A DNA stretch of 48,896 nt from an uncultured Flavobacteriaceae bacterium (GTDB lineage: Bacteria > Bacteroidota > Bacteroidia > Flavobacteriales > Flavobacteriaceae), in contig CALDUF010000073.1 in assembly GCA_937923515.1 (NCBI GenBank), positions 1 to 48,896 of the forward strand, written 5' to 3'. The notes beneath the pieces are model-generated. The model made no database searches. It was not told where the DNA came from and saw only the letters and a program-made list of their open reading frames with translations. This document shows, in pieces, positions 1 through 8,454 of the stretch (position 1 is its first letter; the number at the start of each line of letters is the position of its first letter). Both the position numbers and the translations under genes were made by a program.

Positions 1-3
1 ACG

Positions 4-3000
4 TTACTTCTTATAGTATTTCGCATAACCACGATACCCAAAAGCACCAAGTACCGCAATACAAGCAAAAGCAATAGCTATAAATTTAATGCTTATAATT
101 TGGTCGCCACTCGCATAAGAATGTAATCCTGCCAAGTAAAAGTTAACGCCAAAATACGTCATTAAAATACTGGCAAACGCTACAATAGACAATAAGTTAT
201 ATAACCAACGTCCGCGTAATCCTGGAACCAGGCGCATGTGCAATACAAACGCATATACCATAATACTTATTAACGCCCAAGTTTCCTTAGGATCCCACCC
301 CCAATAGCGTCCCCAACTTTCGTTAGCCCACATACCTCCAAGAAAATTACCTATGGTAAGCATCACTAAACCAACGGTTAGCGCCATCTCATTTATTATG
401 GTTAACTCTTGTATGTTAAGCCCCATAATTTTCTTATTCTTATCAGTTGTAAATGCCATTAAAAACAAAGTTACAACGCCCAAAATCATACCTAACGCAA
501 ACGGACCGTAACTACCCACAATAACTGCAACATGAATCATTAACCAGTAACTGTTTAATACAGGTTGAAGGTTTGCAATTGCAGGATCCATCCAATTCCA
601 ATGGGCAATCATTAAAATCATAGAGGTTACAAATGCAGCAGCTGCAATAGTTAAGTTTGATGATTTTGCGTTAATAATACTTTTTGATGCAACTTGTGAA
701 CCCTCTTTAGGTTTTGAGCTTGGTCTACTTATCCCAGTAATTAAACCAAATAACATGGTAGACCAAGCTACATAAATCATGGACTCGTAAGCATCACTCC
801 AAGGTGCATGTCCTGAAATATACCAACGTACAATTAAGCCAGCGGTATGCAATAAAAACAAGCCAATAATTATAAACTTAAATACGTTTACTAAAATGTT
901 TACAAAGCGACTTTTAGGTTTAAAAATTTGAATAATCAAAAATACAAACATCAACGCCCCAGCATACATAAACCATTTGTATAAGCGTTTAAAAATATCA
1001 TATTCATTATACAATACTTCTGTTTTTATTTTCTTGTCACTTAACATTACTTCAGCACCGTACTTACTTTGTGTTTTTTTGAAAGCTTCTAATAATTTTT
1101 CAGCTTGCGAAAAATCACCAGTCTGTTTTGCTTCATTTAGCGTATACAAATAGGTTGGAAAACCGTTTCTAACAAAATTGTTGTATAAAGAATCTTTAAT
1201 AACTGTAGGCTCTAAACGATATTCGTAATTAGAAATCCATTTGTTATTTTCGTCACCAGGAATAGGGAAAATTTTTAAAGAAGAACCTTCAATGGTATTA
1301 GATAATAGCGACACACGCTCGTGCGTTTCTCTCAACTTTTTTTCATAGCCATTAGGCACTGTGGTATTGTAAGCATCATTTAAGTATGGTGATAGTTTGT
1401 ATGAGCCATCCTCGTTCAAAAAATCTACCAAGGCAAAGTGCTTTCCTTTTTTTGAAACACCAATTATAGTACGCAAAGAATCTGTTTCCATTGGGCGCAA
1501 ATAAATAATAGGCACATTATACCACAATCTAGGACTTTCTTGTATAGATAAAAACACTTGGTTTTCATCAAACTCCTCATACGTATCACTTTTACTCAAC
1601 TTACGCAAAAACTCTGATGCATACGTATTTACAGGCATCATTCGCCCACTAATATCCTGTATCACCAAATTACCAAACTTCTCAGCATGGTCTTTTGGTG
1701 TTATATTTTCTCGTAATACCGAATCGATTTGTGCTTTATTAGGCTTTTCAAAACCTTGTGAATGGTTATGGCCATCATCATCAGAATGCTGTGTGTTTTG
1801 AGCAAAACTTGCTAAACCAAAACATAAAAAAACAATTGTAATTAAAGCTTCTTTTTTAGCTTTTACTTTCTTTAAGAATTCCTGCAAATCAGTAAAACGC
1901 GAACCTTTACTAAACATAATTGCCATTAAACCAAAGTATAGCATAATGTAACCGATATAGGTAATTAAAGTGCCCCAATAATCATGATTTACAGAAAGAA
2001 TGGTGCCTTTTTCATCTGGATCAAAACTTGCTTGAAAAAAGCGATACCCACGATGGTCTAAAATATTATTCATAAATATCTTATAATCAAAATCACCTTC
2101 TTGAGCATCCACAACAGTTACTTCACTAGAATACGCCGCATTTACTTCAGAACCAGGATATTTTTCAGCCTCAAAATCATTCAACTTTAATGCAAACGGA
2201 AGTTCTAGTACTTTAGAACCGTATTTTAATGCAATATCTAAACCGCCAACTTTAAGTTCTTTAAAATTTCTGTCTGAACCCTTACCGCCCAAAACACCAA
2301 CGCGCTTGGTCTCGCCATTACTAGTTACTTTTAAAACCAACCCGTCTGCGTCGTTTTTAAGGATTTTAGATTTCTGTACAATATCAAAAACACCTTTTAC
2401 AACGGGTTTAGGGAATACCAATTGCATATTGCCAATAACGTAACGCGAACGTAAATACAGTGGCTGCAAACTATCTTTCACTAACGTTCCTTGGGCTCTT
2501 GTTGCCATAGTCATGTACTCGCCTTCAAACGGAGATGTTATACTTAAAGAGTCTCCTTCAAAAGTAATATTAATAGCACCATCAGTTGGTTTATTTAATG
2601 CAAATAGAATATTGTGAATACTGGCTACTTGCCCAACTTTTAAAAAGTGATTATGAGGCCCGTTTGTACCGGCTTCTACCAATTTTAAGTACGACTCGCC
2701 ATTTTCGTCAGGAATGATGTCTTCTTCTGCGCCTGCAATAAACTTTTCAAGCGCTATGGTTACGGGCTGTCCGCCATAATCTGTTTCAATTATAAAATCA
2801 TTATCCAAACGTGGCGAGAAATCTACTTCTTCTTCAATGGTACGCATTTGGGTTTGCCCATTAATTTTATAATCACCATAAATTCTACCACTTACATAGG
2901 TTTTTTGAGATAAAAACGCATTTTCGGTAGCGCCTTCGCGAATCGCCATCATGCCCTCGTAACCAACATAACGAGTTATAAACGCACCTAACAGTATAAA

Positions 3001-3270
3001 AATGAAAGAAATATGCAATATAAACGTCGCCCACTTTTCTTTTTTATACAATCTGTATCTAAAAATGTTACCAACAAAATTTATAACAAATACACCCATA
3101 ATCGCCTCAAACCACCACGTGTTGTAAATTAAAGTTCTGGTGTAAGGTGTGGGAGAAGTATCTTGTCCTGCATCCATAAACGTTCCTGTAGCCATAGCAA
3201 CGGCAAATGCAACGAATAAAATAGCAGTAAGTCGTGTAGAAAAGAGAATTTTAGCGAGTTTATCTAACAT
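4..3270 (-). CDS. ccsBA: Fused cytochrome c biogenesis protein CcsB(ResB)-CcsA
   Basis: System II haem delivery and cytochrome c maturation at the inner membrane. The protein is 1088 residues. The N-terminal half is ResB-like: early membrane helices, a long periplasmic beta-rich stretch and a closing helix near residues 450-465. The C-terminal half is CcsA-like, with multiple helices and the tryptophan-rich haem-handling motif WGRYWGWDPKE near residue 990. I start at the Met of MLDKLAKIL, because the 16 codons before it (MAIIRIFARAKKVQ...) do not look like a ResB N-terminus. Between the two halves is a signal-peptide-like segment ending in ASFAQ (about residues 470-490), then a His/Asp-rich stretch, HSDDDGHNHSQ. 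This looks like the seam of an old gene fusion. The fused form is known in Bacteroidota and epsilonproteobacteria. The next gene on the same strand is separated by 134 bases. Confidence 0.93.
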   Translation of the reverse strand: MLDKLAKILFSTRLTAILFVAFAVAMATGTFMDAGQDTSPTPYTRTLIYNTWWFEAIMGVFVINFVGNIFRYRLYKKEKWATFILHISFIFILLGAFITRYVGYEGMMAIREGATENAFLSQKTYVSGRIYGDYKINGQTQMRTIEEEVDFSPRLDNDFIIETDYGGQPVTIALEKFIAGAEEDIIPDENGESYLKLVEAGTNGPHNHFLKVGQVASIHNILFALNKPTDGAINITFEGDSLSITSPFEGEYMTMATRAQGTLVKDSLQPLYLRSRYVIGNMQLVFPKPVVKGVFDIVQKSKILKNDADGLVLKVTSNGETKRVGVLGGKGSDRNFKELKVGGLDIALKYGSKVLELPFALKLNDFEAEKYPGSEVNAAYSSEVTVVDAQEGDFDYKIFMNNILDHRGYRFFQASFDPDEKGTILSVNHDYWGTLITYIGYIMLYFGLMAIMFSKGSRFTDLQEFLKKVKAKKEALITIVFLCFGLASFAQNTQHSDDDGHNHSQGFEKPNKAQIDSVLRENITPKDHAEKFGNLVIQDISGRMMPVNTYASEFLRKLSKSDTYEEFDENQVFLSIQESPRLWYNVPIIYLRPMETDSLRTIIGVSKKGKHFALVDFLNEDGSYKLSPYLNDAYNTTVPNGYEKKLRETHERVSLLSNTIEGSSLKIFPIPGDENNKWISNYEYRLEPTVIKDSLYNNFVRNGFPTYLYTLNEAKQTGDFSQAEKLLEAFKKTQSKYGAEVMLSDKKIKTEVLYNEYDIFKRLYKWFMYAGALMFVFLIIQIFKPKSRFVNILVNVFKFIIIGLFLLHTAGLIVRWYISGHAPWSDAYESMIYVAWSTMLFGLITGISRPSSKPKEGSQVASKSIINAKSSNLTIAAAAFVTSMILMIAHWNWMDPAIANLQPVLNSYWLMIHVAVIVGSYGPFALGMILGVVTLFLMAFTTDKNKKIMGLNIQELTIINEMALTVGLVMLTIGNFLGGMWANESWGRYWGWDPKETWALISIMVYAFVLHMRLVPGLRGRWLYNLLSIVAFASILMTYFGVNFYLAGLHSYASGDQIISIKFIAIAFACIAVLGAFGYRGYAKYYKK

Positions 3271-3404
3271 AACAATTTGCACTTTTTTAGCTCGTGCAAA
3301 AATACGGATTATTGCCAATTAAAACCTTTATTTTAACAGGGGTTTAATTAGTTTGTTTTTGTTTATACCAATTCTATATTGATACAAATAAACCCGCACC
3401 AAAT

Positions 3405-3833
3405 TTACCCTTCAATAACCTCTTTGTAGGTTTCAAAAAACGACTCAAATTTATCCATAGTCGTATTAAAAAACACCATAGCCTCTTGCCAGGTGTTTTT
3501 ATTATGTATAGATACCTTTTGTGGTAAAGGCACATAAATCCTAGAAATTTCTTTACCATTTTCCAAAATATAGGCCTCTTCAAAAATAGCTTCGGGTAAA
3601 TAATCTTCTAGTAGTATGGCTTTTAAAGCAGTAAGTTTTTCCCAGTAGTTTATGCGGTGTTCTAAATCATCTTCAATATCTAAAGCTACCAATGCTTTTT
3701 TTGTATCAAAATGAAATTTAAAACTTACGCCCTTAAGTTTTGTGTTGTATAAAATCCATTTTCTAGGAAACGATTTTCCAAAACTGGTCCAAAATTCTTG
3801 TCGTAATTGTCTAGATTCTTCTTTCGAAAACAT
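3405..3833 (-). CDS. DUF4268 domain protein
   Basis: 142-residue soluble protein with no signal peptide or membrane segment. The start MFSKEESRQLRQEFWTSFGK and the following KGVSFKFHFD stretch match what I recall of the flavobacterial DUF4268 family, whose function is unknown. Some DUF4268 relatives sit at the C-terminus of nuclease-like proteins, but this one stands alone. It lies upstream of ccsBA and downstream of a ZIP transporter, all on the minus strand. The 97-base gap to the transporter contains a perfect 7-bp hairpin (ATTCCCT/AGGGAAT, 3852-3871) without a T-tract. No catalytic motif is visible, so no function is assigned. Confidence 0.8.
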   Translation of the reverse strand: MFSKEESRQLRQEFWTSFGKSFPRKWILYNTKLKGVSFKFHFDTKKALVALDIEDDLEHRINYWEKLTALKAILLEDYLPEAIFEEAYILENGKEISRIYVPLPQKVSIHNKNTWQEAMVFFNTTMDKFESFFETYKEVIEG

Positions 3834-3930
3834 TAAAAATGCGCTTTTATCATTCCCTCAAAAAAGGGAATCTTATAAACATACTTAGTTTCAATTTTTA
3901 AGATGTCTCTTTTCACAAAACAAAAAACTA

Positions 3931-4605
3931 TTATATAAAATAAGCAATACCAACACCCAAAATTATAGCTATAAATTTACTTAAGTTAAACTTATGGCCT
4001 TCGCCACTTTCAAACAAAATAGTGGTAGAAATATGAAAAAATATACCAATAACTATGGCGTTTATGCTATGTGCCAAATGCTCGCCAATGTTAGCAGTAT
4101 TAGAAATTAAAGCACCCAAAGGCGTCATTACCGCAAAAACGGTTAAAAACAGTACAATTTGTGTATTACTAAAGGCAGATTTAAACAAAAACATACTCAC
4201 CAACGCAGCAATAGGTATTTTATGCACCAAAACACCAAATAACATATCGTTATGCTCGTGTATAGGAAAGCCCTCTAAAAAACTATGAATACATAAACTT
4301 ATAAACAATAACCACGGAAACGCAGTAGCATTTTTATTAATATGCATGTGCCCATGCTCTGCACCTTTAGAAAATAACTCTAGTATAATTTGCAGTAAAA
4401 TACCGCACATAATAAGCAAACCCGTAAGTTTTGCTTGCAAATGGCTGTAAACCTCTGGTAACAACTCAAAAAGCGTTAGTGCTAATAAAAAAGCACCACT
4501 AAACGATAAGAGTAGTTTTGTATTCCAAGTCGTTTTATTTTTGGTAAGTTTTGCAATAACCACACCAATAATAACAGCGTAAATAGGAAAAAGAAATGTA
4601 TTCAT
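3931..4605 (-). CDS. ZIP family metal transporter
   Basis: 224-residue inner-membrane protein composed almost entirely of hydrophobic helices. The two metal-path motifs of the ZIP family are visible: HSFLEG in the fourth helix region and HKIP in the fifth. A short His-containing loop (HGHMHINKN) precedes the first motif, at the position of the His-rich loop common in ZIP proteins. ZIP proteins move zinc, iron or other divalent cations into the cytoplasm; the substrate here cannot be read from sequence. It is probably independent of, or loosely coupled to, the methyltransferase gene 61 bases upstream on the same strand. Confidence 0.9.
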   Translation of the reverse strand: MNTFLFPIYAVIIGVVIAKLTKNKTTWNTKLLLSFSGAFLLALTLFELLPEVYSHLQAKLTGLLIMCGILLQIILELFSKGAEHGHMHINKNATAFPWLLFISLCIHSFLEGFPIHEHNDMLFGVLVHKIPIAALVSMFLFKSAFSNTQIVLFLTVFAVMTPLGALISNTANIGEHLAHSINAIVIGIFFHISTTILFESGEGHKFNLSKFIAIILGVGIAYFI

Positions 4606-4666
4606 TCAAAAAAACTAGTTAGTAATTAACAGTATTACCCGCAATGCCAAATAAAACAGCAACATA

Positions 4667-5398
4667 TTATTTAAAAATCATCACCAAACGCTCCGAAGTT
4701 TCCGCACGGTATCGGCTTAATTTATAATCGCCAAAAACATCAAGTAAATGCACACCAGCAGCCGCAAACAACGCCTCAAAATCCGCTAAAGTAAAGGCTT
4801 TTACCCGTTCCTCAAAATTATACGTTTCGCCATCAGCCTCAAAAGCTATTTCCTTAACTATGTAACCATCTTTAACAAAACGCTTTAAGTTAAAGGTAAT
4901 ACCATCTACAGTTTTACTATCCTCAGGCACTAAATTTGCAATAACACGTTCCGTATTCATAAAATCAATCACACCAAAACCCGCAGCATTCAAATTAGCC
5001 TTAATCGCCTTAATGGTGTTTAAGTTATCCTCATCATGCTCAAAATAACCAAAACTGGTAAACATATTAAACACAGCATCAAACGTTTTGTGGTACGGTT
5101 TGCACATATCGTGCACCTCAAATTTCAAACGGTTATTCTCAAACTGTTTCGCAAAAGCAATGCTATTTTCGCTCAAATCTATACCCGTAACATCATAACC
5201 CAAGGTATTTAAATAGCGAGAGTGTCGCCCTTTACCACAAGCCAAATCCAGTATAGTACCAGCCTCAGGCAAATTTAAATACTGCGTTAAATTATCCATA
5301 AATACCTGCGCTTCGGTAGCGTTTCTATCTCGGTATAGAATATGGTAAAACCGCGTATCAAACCACGATGCAAACCATTTTGTACTATTGTCTATCAT
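4667..5398 (-). CDS. Class I SAM-dependent methyltransferase
   Basis: 243-residue cytoplasmic methyltransferase. Motif I is clear (ILDLACGKGRHSRYL, about residues 45-60), followed by the acidic motif II GYDVTGIDLS and a motif-IV-like FDAVFNMFTSFGYF. This is the Methyltransf_25/11 type of Rossmann fold, and the substrate is unknown. The upstream region holds a hairpin-rich interspersed repeat (5411-5512). A candidate minus-strand -7 box (TAATTTTG, 5531-5538) lies beyond it, so the repeat may fall within the 5' leader. Confidence 0.88.
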   Translation of the reverse strand: MIDNSTKWFASWFDTRFYHILYRDRNATEAQVFMDNLTQYLNLPEAGTILDLACGKGRHSRYLNTLGYDVTGIDLSENSIAFAKQFENNRLKFEVHDMCKPYHKTFDAVFNMFTSFGYFEHDEDNLNTIKAIKANLNAAGFGVIDFMNTERVIANLVPEDSKTVDGITFNLKRFVKDGYIVKEIAFEADGETYNFEERVKAFTLADFEALFAAAGVHLLDVFGDYKLSRYRAETSERLVMIFK

Positions 5399-5410
5399 TT
5401 GTTTTATTTG

Positions 5411-5512
5411 GGGGTTACCCCGCTTTAATGGCGGGGTCGGGCTTTACGTTACAAGTCCTCGCTCGTGCCTCGCTGTGGGCTTTCCACTGCAATCCCTAAC
5501 CCATTATCTGCT
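5411..5512. repeat. Hairpin-rich interspersed repeat (copy A)
   Basis: GC-richer island in the divergent gap between two methyltransferase genes. It contains GGGGTTACCCC (5411-5421) and the perfect stem CCCCGC-tttaatg-GCGGGG (5418-5436). On the minus strand, 5477-5497 reads AGGGATTGCAGTGGAAAGCC(C), closely resembling the motif at 25067-25089. The base composition and self-complementarity suggest a REP-like intergenic element of a kind common in Flavobacteriaceae. Confidence 0.55.
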
Positions 5513-5541
5513 ATTGCCATTTATTTGCCGCAAAATTACAC

Positions 5542-5549
5542 TATTTTTG
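5542..5549 (+). promoter_or_regulatory. Candidate -7 promoter box TATTTTTG
   Basis: Matches the Bacteroidota primary-sigma -7 consensus TAnnTTTG, 36 bases before the chosen RNA methyltransferase start. No -33 TTG at the preferred spacing is seen (nearby TTG elements give spacers of 14 or 25 bases), so the support is the -7 box and its position only. Confidence 0.35.
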
Positions 5550-5585
5550 CAATCTTATTCCACTAAATTTATTTGGACGAAAACT

Positions 5586-6743
5586 ATGGCCGAAAATTTC
5601 AATATGGTAGCAAAAACCTTATATGGTTTTGAAGAGGTATTAGAAAAAGAACTCACACAACTTGGGGCAATGCATGTAAAAAAAGGCGTGCGCGTTGTAG
5701 AATTTGTAGGAGACCAAGGCTTTATGTACAAAGCAAACCTAGCCTTACGTACCGCCATAAAAATTTTAAAACCCATAAAAACCTTTAGAGTACGAAATGA
5801 AAACGACCTATACGACCAAATTAAAAAAATGCCTTGGGAAAACTATTTAAAACCCACAGGCGCCTTAGCGGTTGATGCTACAATACACTCCGATTTGTTT
5901 TCACACTCGCTCTTTATCGCACAAAAAACCAAAGATGCTATAGTAGACCGTTTTAGAGAAAACACAGGCCAGCGCCCCAATGTCGATTTAAAATTTCCCG
6001 ATTTAAAAATTAATGTGCGTATAGACCGAAAAGAATGCACCATATCATTAGACGCCTCGGGCGAATCGCTGCACAAACGTGGTTATAAATTAGCCACCAA
6101 TATTGCGCCCATAAACGAAGTATTGGCCGCAGGTTTAATAATGCTATCTGGTTGGGACGGACAGTCCGATTTTATGGACCCCATGTGCGGTTCTGGCACT
6201 ATACCCATCGAAGCAGCAATGATAGCCTGTAACATACCGCCAAACCTAATGCGTAAAGAATTTGCTTTTGAGCGTTGGCAAGATTGGGATGTAGAGTTAT
6301 TTGAAAAAATAGAAGAATCGCTCTTAAAGAAAACACGCGACTTCCACCACCAAATTATAGGATACGATAAAGCACCAAGTGCAGTACGTAAAGCCCAAGA
6401 AAATGTAGCAAATGCACAATTAGACGATTTTATTACCATAAAACACGAAGACTTTTTTAAAACCCAAAAAGGCGGACAAGAAAAACTACACATGGTATTT
6501 AACCCGCCTTACGGCGAGCGTTTAGATATAGATATGGAAAAATTTTATGCCGATATTGGCGATACCCTAAAACAAAACTACCCAGGCACCGATGCATGGT
6601 TTATTACCAGTAATTTAGATGCATTAAAACACGTAGGCCTTCGCCCTTCAAGAAAAATACAACTGTTTAACGCTAAACTTGAATCGCGTTTGGTAAAGTA
6701 TGTAATGTATGAAGGTAGTAAAAAGGGTAAGTATATGAAGTAA
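5586..6743 (+). CDS. THUMP-domain class I RNA methyltransferase (RlmL N-terminal-like)
   Basis: 385-residue enzyme expected to methylate a guanine N2 in rRNA, as in the COG0116 family that includes the N-terminal half of E. coli RlmL and YpsC. The N-terminus (NFNMVAKTLYGFEEVLEKEL) is the typical ferredoxin-like start before a THUMP domain at roughly residues 45-155. The catalytic part carries MDPMCGSGTIPIEAAMI (SAM motif I) and the NPPYGERL tetrapeptide region that positions the target amino group. The open frame continues 66 codons upstream through an interspersed repeat, but homology begins at the ATG chosen here. The RlmK-like C-terminal half found in E. coli is absent, which is normal outside gammaproteobacteria. 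Confidence 0.92.
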   Translation: MAENFNMVAKTLYGFEEVLEKELTQLGAMHVKKGVRVVEFVGDQGFMYKANLALRTAIKILKPIKTFRVRNENDLYDQIKKMPWENYLKPTGALAVDATIHSDLFSHSLFIAQKTKDAIVDRFRENTGQRPNVDLKFPDLKINVRIDRKECTISLDASGESLHKRGYKLATNIAPINEVLAAGLIMLSGWDGQSDFMDPMCGSGTIPIEAAMIACNIPPNLMRKEFAFERWQDWDVELFEKIEESLLKKTRDFHHQIIGYDKAPSAVRKAQENVANAQLDDFITIKHEDFFKTQKGGQEKLHMVFNPPYGERLDIDMEKFYADIGDTLKQNYPGTDAWFITSNLDALKHVGLRPSRKIQLFNAKLESRLVKYVMYEGSKKGKYMK

Positions 6744-6832
6744 AACACCAAGCCCCTAGCATCTTTACTTAGAAGATACGACCTAAGTAATCTCAAACAA
6801 CAAAAAGACTAACTCAGTACTACATTGCTAAG

Positions 6833-6854
6833 ATTGCTTCACTGCGTTCGCAAT
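6833..6854. repeat. Short interspersed palindromic repeat
   Basis: ATTGC-TTCACTGCGTTC-GCAAT, followed by GACG, in the 218-base gap between convergent genes. The 'attgcttcrctgcgttcgcaatgacg' pattern is, from memory, a very common intergenic repeat in Flavobacteriia and other Bacteroidota. The rest of this gap shows only a weak 5-bp hairpin (6761-6777) and no gene. Confidence 0.45.
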
Positions 6855-6961
6855 GACGCCCTTTTATTGATTTGGTAATATAAAACACTTGAATTGATTG
6901 AGATTTCGCATTAATAATTAGCGTATTAATTAATAACCATACTACATATTTTTTTGGCTTC

Positions 6962-8341
6962 TCATCCCGTAACATTATCAAGATATTCTTTACCAAAGTC
7001 GGTTCTTAACTCTATCCACATCGGTAAATGGTCAGACATCTTGTAAGTGCGCCAATCATTATATGATGTATTGGCTTTTAGCCCGTTACGGTCTTCATTT
7101 CTATAGATTGCTTCATCTTCCGTTTTAAAAACATGCTCAAAAAAATCAAATACGTTAGCGCCTTTAATATCCAATTTAGCATATTCTGTGTTTCTTTTAG
7201 GATTCCAAAAGGCAATCTGGTCGTAAGCCTTATCTTTTTTTACATTACTTCCCGGTATAGATTTAATTTCATCAGGAATTAAAAAGCCATTGGATTCTAA
7301 TGCCTCCATAGTAGGATGCCCTTTTCCAATAATATTAAAATCTCCTAAAACCCCTAAAAAAGCTTCTTTATCTTCTTTAAATTCAGCCTTTGCCTTATTT
7401 GCCAAGGCTTTAGTAAGCATTTCTATTTCGCTTCTGCGTTGTTCTAATTTTCTTTTGCTATTATCACCATAATATATGTGTACTGTACATAGATTAAGTT
7501 TTAGCCATCCTGCTTGAAACGATATTAAAAAAGGTGTTCTGGCAAATTGCCTCAAGGAATCATCAAAAACGTCATTCATAAATCGCAATCTATACGTGTC
7601 GCCAGAAATTATGTTAGGTATGGTTACATTGGCTTTTCCCCTTCCTGGGCTAGTAACACTGGAGTTTTTGGCTAAAGTTAAATACGTTCCCTCTGGGAGT
7701 TCTAAGAGTGTTTTATCAGGCAAAGGAATTTCTAAATCAGCATCAAGTTTCTTTGTTCCGTTTGATGTTTTTAATCGCGCGCTATAAGTACCTGAAAGAT
7801 TTACACTGTTAGGTAATTTCAATTTTAAACCTTGTTCTAACTTTATGCGTTCACCAAAATGTGCTTTTATTTTACCACCTTCTTTTAGGGTAAGTTCACC
7901 AACAATATTTTTAAAGAAAACCTTTTTACGGTTATATAAAAACACCATGCGCTCTTTATTTCCTGCACTTCCATCAGTGACGTCGGTAGCAATGTAAGTC
8001 CAGCTAGGGCCTAAAATCCTTAAAAGATTGTCAAAATCATCATAATCATCCATATCAATTCTAACTTCTTGCAACGCTACCAAATCAAAATGAGATATTA
8101 TTTCAGCTATATAATAAACGCACTCAAAATCGCGCCCTTTATATTTTGATCCTCCAAATTCTCTTAAATTCCAAGTTGCTATCCTAACAGATTCAGTTGT
8201 GTCTACCTGCGTAGAAGAGGCTTTAAAATGTGCTTGTAGTGCTTCTTTAAGATTTTTAATTCTTTGGGCAACGCGTTTCTTTTTATTCTTTTGTTTAATC
8301 GAATTAGAAGGGTATATTTTTAGTGAGGGATAGAATGGCAT
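6962..8341 (-). CDS. Endonuclease/exonuclease/phosphatase-fold protein with a large insertion
   Basis: 459 residues, no signal peptide. The EEP/DNase I-like motifs are present in order: IATWNLREFGG (Asn58), VALQEVR (Glu92), GDFNIIGKGHP (Asp334, Asn336), the YDQIAFW region and the terminal SDHLPMWIEL (catalytic Asp-His). The hydrolase should therefore be metal-dependent and active, on DNA or another phosphodiester. About 115 residues (151-265), rich in beta-strand-like and Lys/Gly/Ser/Thr sequence, interrupt the fold between LYNRKKVFFKNIVGEL and FARTPFLISFQ. An N-terminal basic stretch (residues 15-45) may be a helix or nucleic-acid contact. A minus-strand -7 box candidate (TATTTTTG, 8420-8427) lies about 80 bases upstream. 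Confidence 0.88.
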   Translation of the reverse strand: MPFYPSLKIYPSNSIKQKNKKKRVAQRIKNLKEALQAHFKASSTQVDTTESVRIATWNLREFGGSKYKGRDFECVYYIAEIISHFDLVALQEVRIDMDDYDDFDNLLRILGPSWTYIATDVTDGSAGNKERMVFLYNRKKVFFKNIVGELTLKEGGKIKAHFGERIKLEQGLKLKLPNSVNLSGTYSARLKTSNGTKKLDADLEIPLPDKTLLELPEGTYLTLAKNSSVTSPGRGKANVTIPNIISGDTYRLRFMNDVFDDSLRQFARTPFLISFQAGWLKLNLCTVHIYYGDNSKRKLEQRRSEIEMLTKALANKAKAEFKEDKEAFLGVLGDFNIIGKGHPTMEALESNGFLIPDEIKSIPGSNVKKDKAYDQIAFWNPKRNTEYAKLDIKGANVFDFFEHVFKTEDEAIYRNEDRNGLKANTSYNDWRTYKMSDHLPMWIELRTDFGKEYLDNVTG

Positions 8342-8419
8342 GATTATAAATTATTAACTTTTATTAAAGTTATAATTTACATAATTAATAAACAATACGC
8401 ACTCATACGTATTTATTTA

Positions 8420-8427
8420 CAAAAATA
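8420..8427 (-). promoter_or_regulatory. Candidate -7 promoter box TATTTTTG
   Basis: Read on the minus strand, this matches TAnnTTTG about 79 bases upstream of the EEP-fold gene. No -33 element is seen. The surrounding 113-base gap is otherwise featureless AT-rich sequence. Confidence 0.3.
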
Positions 8428-8454
8428 TTAGTTATAAAGTATGTTAATATATAT

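Noticed and set aside
3271-3318. 16-codon N-terminal extension of CcsBA
   Set aside because: Arg/Lys-rich sequence unlike ResB; the MLDKLAKIL start is better.
3852-3871. ATTCCCT/AGGGAAT hairpin as a terminator after the ZIP gene
   Set aside because: No T-tract follows the stem on the minus strand.
5388-5585. 66-codon upstream extension of the THUMP methyltransferase
   Set aside because: It translates the interspersed repeat and has no family similarity; the conserved start is at 5586.
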